The notes under the pieces are model-generated. The model was not told the DNA's origin. It ran no database searches and saw only the letters and a program-made list of their open reading frames with translations. 8,077 nt of DNA from assembly GCA_012963565.1 (NCBI GenBank), contig DTVJ01000091.1, forward strand, positions 1 through 8,077. Reading direction: 5' to 3'. The position numbers and the translations under genes are program-made. Source of the stretch: Piscirickettsiaceae bacterium. Lineage in GTDB: Bacteria > Pseudomonadota > Gammaproteobacteria > PS1 > Pseudothioglobaceae. Each line of letters starts with the position of its first letter. The first letter of the stretch is position 1. This document shows, in pieces, positions 1 to 6,794 of this stretch.

Positions 1-6
1 GGGTAG

Positions 7-83
7 TGGGGCGAGAAACGGGTCTTGAACCCGCGACAACCGGAATCACAATCCGGGGCTCTACCAACTGAGCTATTCCCGCC
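7..83 (-). tRNA. tRNA-His (anticodon GTG)
   Basis: The reverse complement folds as a full 77-nt tRNA. The 7-bp acceptor stem (GCGGGAA with TTCTCGC, one G-U pair) is preceded by the extra 5' G (G-1) that marks histidine tRNAs, facing C73. The anticodon loop TTGTGAT carries GTG at 47-49. The T arm (GCGGG/CCCGT, loop TTCAAGA) is intact and the CCA end is encoded at 7-9. It closely resembles E. coli hisR. It is the last of three co-oriented tRNA genes; no terminator is visible because the window ends 6 bases beyond it. Confidence 0.97.
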
Positions 84-95
84 ATAAACTTTAAA

Positions 96-172
<77 letters not shown>

Positions 173-213
173 AAAACTGTTGCGCTCTAAAGCAATGTGC
201 AGTATTTTTTTTA

Positions 214-290
214 TGGTCGGAGTGGAGGGATTTGAACCCCCGACCACCTGGTCCCAAACCAGATACGCTACCAAACTGCGCTACACTCCG
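214..290 (-). tRNA. tRNA-Pro (anticodon TGG)
   Basis: The reverse complement is a 77-nt tRNA with a perfect 7-bp acceptor (CGGAGTG/CACTCCG). It starts with C1 paired to G72, as bacterial proline tRNAs do. Anticodon loop TTTGGGA carries TGG at 254-256. The T stem GGGGG/CCCTC contains one G-U pair, and the loop is TTCAAAT. The CCA end is encoded at 214-216. It resembles E. coli proM. It is the promoter-proximal gene of the trio, with a 41-bp spacer before tRNA-Arg. Confidence 0.97.
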
Positions 291-301
291 AAAAAACAAT
301 A

Positions 302-329
302 ATTATACTTTGTTACGTGCTTGAGTCAA
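302..329 (-). promoter_or_regulatory. sigma70-type promoter of the Pro-Arg-His tRNA unit
   Basis: On the minus strand, TTGACT (324-329, 5 of 6 to the -35 consensus) is separated by 16 bp from a perfect TATAAT (302-307). Transcription would start near 295, a few bases before tRNA-Pro at 290. The -35 box and most of the spacer lie inside the last codons of ubiD. The tRNAs can therefore be transcribed independently of the dnaQ-ubiD unit upstream. This is judged from sequence only. Confidence 0.62.
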
Positions 330-1788
330 TGCCTAATTCATGCCAAATGCTATCAATTTTGTCAATGACCGATTGGTCCATTTCAATAGCTTCACCCCAT
401 TCTCTGTCAGTTTCACCAGGAAGTTTGTTGGTGGCATCAATACCCATTTTTGAACCTAGACCTGAGACAGGTGAGGCAAAATCAAGATAATCAATTGGTG
501 TATTGTCAATCAGCGTGGTATCACGAGTTGGATCAACTCGAGTAGATATTGCCCAAATCACTTCTTTCCAGTTTTTAACATCAATATCATCATCCACCAC
601 AATCACAAATTTAGTGTACATGAATTGTCGTAAAAATGACCAAACACCCATCATTACGCGTTTAGCATGACCGGGATATTGCTTTTTCATACTCACAATT
701 GCCATGCGATATGAACAAGCCTCGGGTGGTAAGTAAAAATCCGCTATTTCTGGGAACTGTTGCTGTAAGAGTGGCACAAACACTTCATTCAGTGCCACAC
801 CCAGTACCGCAGGCTCATCAATTGGTTTACCAGTGTATGTTGAATGATAAATTGGGTTCTTTCTATGAGTGATCTTTTCAACAGTAAATACTGGGAATTG
901 TTCTACCTCATTGTAATAACCAGTATGATCACCAAACGGTCCTTCATCAGCCATCTCACCTGGGTTAAGCACACCTTCTAGAATGATTTCTGCATTTTCT
1001 GGTACCTGTAAGTCATTGCCCAAACAGTTACACACTTTGGTTTTTTTGCCACGTAATAATCCTGCAAATGCATACTCACTCAGGCTATCTGGAATTGGGG
1101 TAACGGCGGCTAATGTAGTGGCTGGATCAGCACCTAGAGCTACCGCAATTGGAAATGGTTTGCCAGGGTTTTGCGCTTGCCAATCTTTAAAATCAAGCGC
1201 ACCACCACGGTGTGATAGCCAACGCATGATAAGCTTGTTTTTGCCAATCACTTGTTGGCGATAAATGCCTAAATTTTGGCGTTTTTTTAATGGGCCTTTG
1301 GTAATGGTTAATCCCCAAGTAACAAGCGGAGCCACATCTTTTGGCCAACAAGTTTGAATCGGTAATTTGGATAAATCAACATCATCGCCTTCAATGATTA
1401 CCTCTTGGCATTGGCCTTTTTTAATCGATTTAACTGGCATGTTAAGTACTTGCTTGAGTACCGGTAGTTTTTTAATCGCATCTTTTAAACCTTTGGGTGG
1501 TTCGGGCTGTTTTAGCTCGGCGAGCAATTTACCTAGCTTTCTTAGAGCGGCCAGGTCTTCTTGTCCCATGGCCATGGCAACACGTCTTGTAGTGCCAAAT
1601 AAATTAGCCAAGACAGGCATGTTTGAACCTTTTACATTTTCAAACAATAGGGCAGGACCCTGCTTGTCCAGTGTGCGACGACAAATTTCAGTAATTTCTA
1701 AGTTTGCATCAACCTGTGTTTGAATGCGTATGAGTTCACCTTGTTTTTCCAGCTCAGCGATAAATTCACGTAGGTCTTGATATTGCAT
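313..1788 (-). CDS. ubiD: 3-octaprenyl-4-hydroxybenzoate decarboxylase (UbiD)
   Basis: Full-length UbiD, 491 aa against 497 in E. coli, with high similarity along its whole length. It removes the carboxyl group of prenylated 4-hydroxybenzoate in ubiquinone synthesis, using prenylated FMN made by UbiX (not in this window). Alignment from memory with E. coli UbiD, offset by three residues, puts the metal ligands at N172 (in QNLGIYR) and E238 (in LSEYA). The prFMN-binding stretches are IYR 175-177 and RWLSHRGG 189-196, and the proton donor is D287 in EGPFGDHTGYYN. All are present, so the enzyme should be active. The ATG at 1788 matches the family N terminus (MxYxDLREF), although no strong Shine-Dalgarno precedes it. 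It begins 14 bp after dnaQ stops on the same strand, suggesting cotranscription and perhaps translational coupling. The stop is TAA at 313-315. The next genes downstream are the tRNAs. Confidence 0.96.
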   Translation of the reverse strand: MQYQDLREFIAELEKQGELIRIQTQVDANLEITEICRRTLDKQGPALLFENVKGSNMPVLANLFGTTRRVAMAMGQEDLAALRKLGKLLAELKQPEPPKGLKDAIKKLPVLKQVLNMPVKSIKKGQCQEVIIEGDDVDLSKLPIQTCWPKDVAPLVTWGLTITKGPLKKRQNLGIYRQQVIGKNKLIMRWLSHRGGALDFKDWQAQNPGKPFPIAVALGADPATTLAAVTPIPDSLSEYAFAGLLRGKKTKVCNCLGNDLQVPENAEIILEGVLNPGEMADEGPFGDHTGYYNEVEQFPVFTVEKITHRKNPIYHSTYTGKPIDEPAVLGVALNEVFVPLLQQQFPEIADFYLPPEACSYRMAIVSMKKQYPGHAKRVMMGVWSFLRQFMYTKFVIVVDDDIDVKNWKEVIWAISTRVDPTRDTTLIDNTPIDYLDFASPVSGLGSKMGIDATNKLPGETDREWGEAIEMDQSVIDKIDSIWHELGIDSST

Positions 1789-1802
1789 AATAGGGTTATT
1801 AA

Positions 1803-2474
1803 TTAAATTTTTTCAAAGTAAGTGTTGTGTGCTTCAAGCTCAGCCTCATTAGCATGAATGACTTTGATTTTAGCGCGATTACTATCGACTCTGATAATCG
1901 AGCCTTCACCCTCTGTTTGTGTGTTGTTATTGCCATCGTCAATAAATAAAGTAGATTGACCACCGGTCATTGCCAAATAAACTTGTGCAAGGATTTGAGC
2001 ATCTAATAAAGCGCCATGAACAGTACGAGCGCTGGCATCAATCTCAAAGCGTCGACAAAGCGCGTCTAGGTTATGCATCATGCCAGGGCGTTGTTGCTTG
2101 GATAGCTCTAATGTGTCGATGATGTTGCAATTGTCTTCAATGCACTCATCAACACCCATGAGTTCGAGCTCGTGATTTAAAAACCCAAGATCGAACGGCG
2201 CGTTATGAATGACCAGGGTTGCACCTTCAATATATTCTAAAAATTCTTGTGCAATTTCTTCGAATTTAGGTTTTCCAGTAAGGAATTTATCAGTGATTCC
2301 GTGAATTCTAACAGAGTCACCGACGTTGCGATCAGGTTGAATATACTGGTGATATTCTGAATCAGTAACAATTTGCCTGTCAATGACCTCTGTACAACCG
2401 ATTTCAATAATACGATGACCTTCGGAAGGTTCAATACCTGTGGTCTCCGTATCAAGAACAATTAGTCTTTCCAT
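1803..2474 (-). CDS. dnaQ: DNA polymerase III epsilon subunit, 3'-5' proofreading exonuclease
   Basis: DEDDh exonuclease of 223 aa (E. coli 243) that proofreads for the replicative polymerase. Numbered from the ATG, ExoI is DTETTG with D8 and E10, ExoII is HNAPFD with D95, and ExoIII is HGALLDAQ with H153 and D158, so all catalytic residues are present. The segment TLELSKQQRPGMMHNLDALCRRFEID matches the family. After a polar linker (DDGNNNTQTEGEG) comes a C-terminal segment of about 35 residues in the place where E. coli epsilon binds the alpha subunit. A TTG immediately before the ATG (2475-2477) would add one residue. I prefer the ATG at 2474, which has a GAAGAG element upstream. The gene diverges from rpoZ (65 bp between starts) and is followed by ubiD. 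The usual divergent neighbour rnhA is absent here. Confidence 0.95.
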   Translation of the reverse strand: MERLIVLDTETTGIEPSEGHRIIEIGCTEVIDRQIVTDSEYHQYIQPDRNVGDSVRIHGITDKFLTGKPKFEEIAQEFLEYIEGATLVIHNAPFDLGFLNHELELMGVDECIEDNCNIIDTLELSKQQRPGMMHNLDALCRRFEIDASARTVHGALLDAQILAQVYLAMTGGQSTLFIDDGNNNTQTEGEGSIIRVDSNRAKIKVIHANEAELEAHNTYFEKI

Positions 2475-2518
2475 CAAATATCTCTTCAGTCTATTTTCGT
2501 GTAAAATTGCTTCATTTT

Positions 2519-2546
2519 ATCGTATTTAAAGTTGGAATTATGGCAA
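2519..2546 (-). promoter_or_regulatory. possible promoter of dnaQ-ubiD
   Basis: On the minus strand, TTGCCA (2541-2546, 5 of 6) and TACGAT (2519-2524, 4 of 6) are 16 bp apart. The start would be near 2512, about 38 nt before the dnaQ ATG. The -35 box overlaps the first codons of rpoZ, so the two divergent units would share this DNA. The match is modest and the region is A+T-rich, so it is tentative. Confidence 0.28.
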
Positions 2547-2872
2547 GAGTAACTGTTGAAGAGTGTTTAGATTTTGTTGCAAATCGTTTTGAGTTGGTTT
2601 TGGTCGCTTCAAAGCGTGCACACCAGTTAAGTTCTGGTGGTTATAGATCGACATTAGATGTTGGCAAGGACAAACCAACAGTGATTGCCCTTAGGGAAAT
2701 TGAAGCTGGCTTGATTGACGCATCAATCTTGACTGAAGAATATGCCATGGAAGAAGAGTTATCAGCACAGCAAAAGCTAGCAGATAATACGAAGATGGCA
2801 GAAGTAGAAGAAGAATTATCAGCCACAGCAATTGATGAATCTGCTGATGAAATGACAGAAGTAAAAGAATAG
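2540..2872 (+). CDS. rpoZ: RNA polymerase omega subunit with acidic C-terminal extension
   Basis: Omega subunit, which helps assemble and stabilise RNA polymerase by clamping beta-prime. In E. coli it forms part of a ppGpp site. The ATG at 2540 gives MARVTVEECL, matching the invariant omega start. The in-frame TTG at 2507 would add 11 unrelated residues and is rejected. The core has NRFELVLVASKRAHQL (residues 15-30) and KPTVIALREIEAGLID (45-60). The protein is 110 aa against 91 in E. coli. The extra length is an acidic tail from about residue 65, where 16 of 46 residues are D or E. EEELSA occurs twice in it (71-76 and 90-95). The gene is alone in its unit: dnaQ diverges upstream and a strong terminator follows. 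The usual partners gmk and spoT are not adjacent. Confidence 0.95.
   Translation: MARVTVEECLDFVANRFELVLVASKRAHQLSSGGYRSTLDVGKDKPTVIALREIEAGLIDASILTEEYAMEEELSAQQKLADNTKMAEVEEELSATAIDESADEMTEVKE
2750..2824 (+). repeat. degenerate direct repeat inside rpoZ
   Basis: Two in-frame 18-nt units, 2750-2767 and 2807-2824, both encode EEELSA and differ at two third-codon positions (GAG/GAA and GCA/GCC). They lie exactly 57 nt (19 codons) apart, in the acidic tail. Synonymous divergence suggests the peptide has been kept, or that it arose by an old short duplication. Confidence 0.55.
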
Positions 2873-2893
2873 TTATTTATTTTTTCTTATCTC

Positions 2894-2924
2894 AAAAAAA
2901 TGACGCAATTGCGTCATTTTTTTT
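2894..2924 (+). terminator. rho-independent terminator after rpoZ
   Basis: A perfect 6-bp stem TGACGC/GCGTCA (2901-2906 and 2911-2916) with an AATT loop is followed by eight T (2917-2924). Seven A precede the stem (2894-2900), so the paired region can extend and the element is symmetrical. It lies 21 bp after the rpoZ stop and 61 bp before acs. It should separate rpoZ from acs and could also stop any transcript from the other side. Confidence 0.88.
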
Positions 2925-2985
2925 CGCCTTTATGAAATATACAGGTATTATTTAAAGCCTTATTTTTATCAAATAAATCAGGACA

Positions 2986-4905
2986 ATGAAAATCTATCCA
3001 ATTGCAAAATCAACCAAAACACCTATATGTGACGAGGCGACTTATGAGGCGATGTATGCTGAGTCGATGAATGATTCTGATGCGTTCTGGGCAAAACAAG
3101 CTAAGGTATTTTTAGATTGGAATAAGGATTGGGATCAAACTTCAAATATTGATTATCATCAAGGCAAAATCGAGTGGTTTAAAGGTGGTGAGCTTAATGT
3201 AGCTTACAACTGTATTGATAGGCACTTAGCGGATAGGGCAAATCAAACAGCAATTATTTGGGAAGGTGATAATCCTGAAGTTAGCGAGTCAGTTACTTAT
3301 CAGCAGTTACATGACGAAGTGGCTAAATTTGCCAATGGCCTTAAAAAATTAGGCGTCAAAAAAGGCGATCGGGTTTGTATTTACATGCCGATGATTTTGG
3401 AGGCAAGTTATGCTATGTTGGCTTGCGCGCGTATCGGTGCTATTCACTCTGTGGTATTCGGTGGTTTTTCACCTGAAGCACTCAAGGACAGAATTTTGGA
3501 TTCTGAATGCAAGATTGTGATTACTGCTGACGAAGGGGTGCGTGGTGGTAAAGCTATTCCACTTAAGGCTAATGTTGATAAGGCCATAGGCGCTTGTGCT
3601 TGTGTAGATGCGGTGATTGTAGTGCAGCATACACAGGGTGAAGTGCATTGGGGTACTAAGGATATTTGGTATCACGAACTACTTGTTGATGTGTCAGCCG
3701 AGTGTCCGTGTGAGCCATATGATGCCGAAACCCCATTGTTTATTTTGTACACTTCTGGCTCTACTGGTAAACCTAAAGGTGTTCTACATACCTCTGGTGG
3801 TTATCTACTTTATGCGGCGATGACACATAAATACACCTTTGACTATCAAGAGGATGACGTGTACTGGTGTACGGCCGATGTTGGTTGGGTAACTGGACAC
3901 TCTTATATTGTTTATGGGCCACTGGCAAATGGCGCAACTACGTTAATGTTTGAGGGTATACCAACTTATCCAGATTGCTCCCGTTTTTGGCAAGTAATTG
4001 ATAAACACCAAGTGAATACGTTTTATACTGCGCCAACAGCTATTCGAGCATTGATGGGTGGGGGTGATGACTTTGTTAATCAAACCTCGCGCTCGAGTTT
4101 ACGAATTCTAGGTACGGTAGGTGAACCAATTAATCCTGAGGCGTGGGAATGGTATTATCGTGTGGTGGGTGCTAGTCAGTGCCCAGTAGTAGATACTTGG
4201 TGGCAAACGGAAACGGGTGGTCATATGATTACACCATTACCATATGCGACAGCACTTAAACCAGGTTCAGCAAGCAAGCCATTCTTTGGTATTGAGCCAC
4301 AAGTGGTGAATGAGCAAGGTGAAATTCTCGAAGGAGAGGCCGAAGGTATTTTGGTATTGGCTCGTTCTTGGCCAGGGCAAATGCGTACTTTGTACAACAA
4401 TCATGAGCGCTTTATGGAAGCTTACTTTTCAACCTTCCCAGGTAAGTATTTTGCTGGCGATGGGGTGAAACGTGATGCCGATGGTTATTATTGGATTACG
4501 GGCAGGGTAGATGATGTGCTTAATCTTTCAGGGCATCGTTTAGGTACCGCTGAGATTGAATCAGCACTGGTATTACATGAGTATGTATCTGAAGCAGCAG
4601 TGGTGGGTTATCCACACGATATTAAGGGTCAAGGTATTTACGCCTATGTATCAATCATGAGTGGTGTTGAAGCCACTGATGAGCTAAAAGCAGAGTTGGT
4701 GAAATTGGTGCGTAGTGAGATTGGTCCAATTGCTACGGTAGATAAAATTCAGTTTGCACCAGGTTTACCAAAAACACGTAGTGGTAAAATCATGCGTCGT
4801 ATCTTGCGCAAGATCGCTGAAGATGATTACGATAATTTAGGTGATACCTCAACCCTAGCGGAGCCAGAAGTCGTGGTAGATTTGATTAAAAACAGAGTCG
4901 TCTAG
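2986..4905 (+). CDS. acs: acetyl-CoA synthetase (AMP-forming)
   Basis: Converts acetate, ATP and CoA to acetyl-CoA through acetyl-AMP; cytosolic. At 639 aa (E. coli 652) it is complete. The ATP-binding loop is YTSGSTGKPKG (255-265). The adenylation core motif is DTWWQTETGG (403-412). The hinge and C-terminal region is YWITGRVDDVLNLSGHRLG (502-520), and PKTRSGK (595-601) ends in catalytic K601. By offset from the Salmonella enzyme, the acyl-pocket residues V302, T303, V378 and W406 are all kept. The Trp closes the pocket, indicating acetate rather than a longer acid. K601 corresponds to the lysine inactivated by acetylation in Salmonella, so similar control is possible. The ATG at 2986 has an AGGA a few bases upstream. 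The gene seems monocistronic; neither actP nor yjcH follows. Its 3' end converges on the next gene with a 16-bp gap. Confidence 0.97.
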   Translation: MKIYPIAKSTKTPICDEATYEAMYAESMNDSDAFWAKQAKVFLDWNKDWDQTSNIDYHQGKIEWFKGGELNVAYNCIDRHLADRANQTAIIWEGDNPEVSESVTYQQLHDEVAKFANGLKKLGVKKGDRVCIYMPMILEASYAMLACARIGAIHSVVFGGFSPEALKDRILDSECKIVITADEGVRGGKAIPLKANVDKAIGACACVDAVIVVQHTQGEVHWGTKDIWYHELLVDVSAECPCEPYDAETPLFILYTSGSTGKPKGVLHTSGGYLLYAAMTHKYTFDYQEDDVYWCTADVGWVTGHSYIVYGPLANGATTLMFEGIPTYPDCSRFWQVIDKHQVNTFYTAPTAIRALMGGGDDFVNQTSRSSLRILGTVGEPINPEAWEWYYRVVGASQCPVVDTWWQTETGGHMITPLPYATALKPGSASKPFFGIEPQVVNEQGEILEGEAEGILVLARSWPGQMRTLYNNHERFMEAYFSTFPGKYFAGDGVKRDADGYYWITGRVDDVLNLSGHRLGTAEIESALVLHEYVSEAAVVGYPHDIKGQGIYAYVSIMSGVEATDELKAELVKLVRSEIGPIATVDKIQFAPGLPKTRSGKIMRRILRKIAEDDYDNLGDTSTLAEPEVVVDLIKNRVV

Positions 4906-4921
4906 ATTATTGTTGAGCCGT

Positions 4922-5635
4922 TTATATTTTTTTCAAACCTAAACCTTCTTTGATTTGGTCTTTTAGGCTAACAACACACTGTTGGTGATAGTTGTTTTGC
5001 ATTTCAGTATCTAGTGAAATTATTTTTCCAAATACTTTTTCTTCTAAATCTATGGCGTTTTTAATATTACCACAGTAGTTGTGAATCTCTTCAACGGTAT
5101 AAGAAATCAATGTTGCCACACCAACAGCTGGAACGATAAAGCCAGCCAATGCAATACCCGTTGAAGTCTCTTTTAACTCTTTAATACGTGCTATGTTATT
5201 TTTAATCGTAGCTTTATTTTGCAACTCAAATACGCTTTCAAGATAGTCAAGTTTTATGTCCGATAATTCTAATTCTTGTTGTGTATTTTTAAGCGAGCCT
5301 TCTAATGATTTCACCTTACCACGCGCATCATGAATTTGTGATATTTCACTGCCTAAAACACTGGTTTTACTTGTTGCTAATAATAATTTTTGTTGAGCCT
5401 CTCTTAGAGCAGAGCGAGCACTTACAAGCTGGCTGTTTAAATCTTCAAGTGTAGAAACTTGTATTTCTTCTTCATGGGTATTATTAGGTTGTAAAGCTTC
5501 AATTTTTGAATTGTATTCAACAGTAATGCTGTCAATTTCATTCTCAAGTCCGCTAACTTGATCGTTATAAAAGAAAAAACCAGTCACTAAAATAAGTGTG
5601 AGTATGATTGATGCAAACAGTGATTTATTTTCCAT
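4922..5635 (-). CDS. unrecognised membrane-anchored coiled-coil protein
   Basis: I do not recognise this family. From the ATG at 5635 it is 237 aa. A short N terminus (MENKSLF) leads into one hydrophobic helix (about 6-23, rich in I/L/F). A long charged, heptad-like stretch (about 27-155, rich in E, K, Q, L, S) is probably a coiled coil. A second Gly/Ala-rich hydrophobic segment (about 159-180, around GFIVPAVGVATLISY) follows, then a polar tail with two cysteines (188 and 220). There is no lipobox or clear cleavage site. The layout suggests an inner-membrane protein with the coiled coil in the periplasm and the second segment either re-entering or re-crossing the membrane. An upstream ATG at 5674 would add 13 residues but abuts a TATAAT that probably drives the gene. 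The GGGAA before 5635 also supports the shorter form. It sits between acs and hemB, and the neighbours give no clue to function. Confidence 0.75.
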   Translation of the reverse strand: MENKSLFASIILTLILVTGFFFYNDQVSGLENEIDSITVEYNSKIEALQPNNTHEEEIQVSTLEDLNSQLVSARSALREAQQKLLLATSKTSVLGSEISQIHDARGKVKSLEGSLKNTQQELELSDIKLDYLESVFELQNKATIKNNIARIKELKETSTGIALAGFIVPAVGVATLISYTVEEIHNYCGNIKNAIDLEEKVFGKIISLDTEMQNNYHQQCVVSLKDQIKEGLGLKKI

Positions 5636-5674
5636 AATAGTTTCCCATAAATTGGTTGTTGTAGATAAGTGCAT

Positions 5675-5680
5675 ATTATA
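5675..5680 (-). promoter_or_regulatory. possible -10 box of the coiled-coil protein gene
   Basis: A perfect TATAAT on the minus strand lies directly before the upstream ATG at 5674 and about 40 bp before the preferred ATG at 5635. Transcription would start near 5668, inside the first two codons of the longer reading, which favours the shorter protein. No good -35 box is seen at 16-18 bp. The 5675-5740 spacer is almost all A and T, so a chance match is possible. Confidence 0.35.
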
Positions 5681-5740
5681 TACTATTTTGGTAACTATAT
5701 AAGAATATTATTATATTTTAATATAAAAATTGTAATAAAA

Positions 5741-6727
5741 CTATTTTAACCACTTAGCCGCTTGCTTAGCATAGTAAGTTAAAATTCCATCAGCACCAGC
5801 ACGTTTAAAAGAGAGCAAGGTTTCTAACACCACAGGGCGTTCGTTAATCCAACCATTTTGACTGGCAGCTTTTAACATGGCGTATTCGCCACTAACATGA
5901 TAAGCAAAGGTTGGCATACCAAAGGTTTGTTTAACCTGGTGTACGATATCTAAGTACGGTAAACCTGGTTTGATCATTACCATATCAGCACCTTCATCAA
6001 TATCTAAGCCGACTTCACGAATTGCTTCGTCAGCATTAGCCGGATCCATTTGATAGGTTTCCTTACTAGATTCGCCCAAGTTTTTCGCAGAACCTACTGC
6101 ATCACGAAAAGGTCCATAATAATTAGAAGCATATTTGGCTGAGTAAGCTAAGATGTTGGTATGGATAAATTCATTTTCTTCTAAAGCATTGCGAATAGCG
6201 CCAATACGCCCATCCATCATGTCTGATGGTGCCACAATATCAGCGCCAGCTGCGGCGTGAGAAAGTGCTTGTTTGACTAAAACCTCAGTGGTTTCATCAT
6301 TTAGAACATAGCCATTATCATCAATTAAACCATCTTGACCATGTGTAGTAAAGGGGTCAAGTGCTACATCGGTAATCACAGCTAGTTGTGGGTGGTTTTG
6401 TTTTAGAGCACGAACAGCACGCTGGGCTAAACCATCTGCATTAAAAGCTTCTTCTGCATCAAGAGATTTTTTATCTTCAGGCACAACTGGGAATAAAGCC
6501 ACTGCTTGAATGCCTAATTCAACTAATTCACCCGCTTCAATCAGTAATTGATCGATACTCAAACGCTCGATATCTGGCATAGAATCAATGCTTTGACGCT
6601 CATTTTCGCCTTCGACAATAAAAATTGGAAAGATTAAGTCATCAGTGGTCAAAGTATTTTCACGCATTAATTCACGGGTATATGCGTGTTTTCTCATGCG
6701 ACGTGGTCTATGGGTTAAAATGGACAT
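5741..6727 (-). CDS. hemB: delta-aminolevulinic acid dehydratase (porphobilinogen synthase)
   Basis: Condenses two 5-aminolevulinate molecules to porphobilinogen, the second common step of tetrapyrrole synthesis; cytosolic, usually octameric. The 328-aa protein is full length. The two Schiff-base lysines are K198 (in AYSAKYAS) and K253 (in MVMIKPGLPY). The metal-site stretch DVALDPFTTHGQDG (120-133) has D/A residues where zinc enzymes such as E. coli carry a cysteine cluster. This is the Pseudomonas-like, magnesium-responsive class rather than the active-site zinc class. The N terminus (RPRRMRKHAYTRELMRE) also fits. The ATG at 6727 has a GGAA element upstream. The stop is TAG at 5741-5743. 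It diverges from thiC across 50 bp. The coiled-coil gene lies downstream on the same strand after 66-105 bp of very A+T-rich DNA, with no clear terminator. Confidence 0.96.
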   Translation of the reverse strand: MSILTHRPRRMRKHAYTRELMRENTLTTDDLIFPIFIVEGENERQSIDSMPDIERLSIDQLLIEAGELVELGIQAVALFPVVPEDKKSLDAEEAFNADGLAQRAVRALKQNHPQLAVITDVALDPFTTHGQDGLIDDNGYVLNDETTEVLVKQALSHAAAGADIVAPSDMMDGRIGAIRNALEENEFIHTNILAYSAKYASNYYGPFRDAVGSAKNLGESSKETYQMDPANADEAIREVGLDIDEGADMVMIKPGLPYLDIVHQVKQTFGMPTFAYHVSGEYAMLKAASQNGWINERPVVLETLLSFKRAGADGILTYYAKQAAKWLK

Positions 6728-6766
6728 ATTGATTTTTCCAATATTTATTTCTTAATAATTTAACCG

Positions 6767-6794
6767 ATTATACAACAATGAGCATAGCAAGCAA
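6767..6794 (-). promoter_or_regulatory. probable promoter of hemB
   Basis: On the minus strand, a perfect TATAAT (6767-6772) lies 16 bp after TTGCTT (6789-6794, matching the key TTG). The start would be near 6760, giving a leader of about 33 nt. The -35 box falls inside the first codons of thiC, so the hemB promoter and the thiC start region overlap, and binding at one may affect the other. Confidence 0.42.

Noticed and set aside
983..1723. Plus-strand open frames at 983-1264 and 1367-1723
   Set aside because: They lie wholly inside ubiD in antisense, with no family resemblance or ribosome site.
2475..2477. TTG start for dnaQ one codon upstream of the ATG
   Set aside because: It adds only one residue, and the adjacent ATG is the better start with the GAAGAG element at suitable spacing.
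2507..2539. N-terminal extension of rpoZ from TTG at 2507
   Set aside because: The 11 added residues are unlike omega, while the ATG at 2540 gives the conserved MARVTVEE start.
2925..2985. Promoter for acs between the terminator and the ATG (TATTAT at 2946-2951)
   Set aside because: The -10-like hexamer has no acceptable -35 partner, and the region is A+T-rich, so the match is not distinguishable from chance.
5636..5674. Longer start of the coiled-coil protein at 5674
   Set aside because: A TATAAT abuts this ATG, so it would probably not be transcribed. The shorter start gives a normal signal-anchor N terminus.
5695..5735. A/T dyads such as TATATTTTAATATA after hemB, as a terminator
   Set aside because: The stems are short and A/T only, too weak for an intrinsic terminator.
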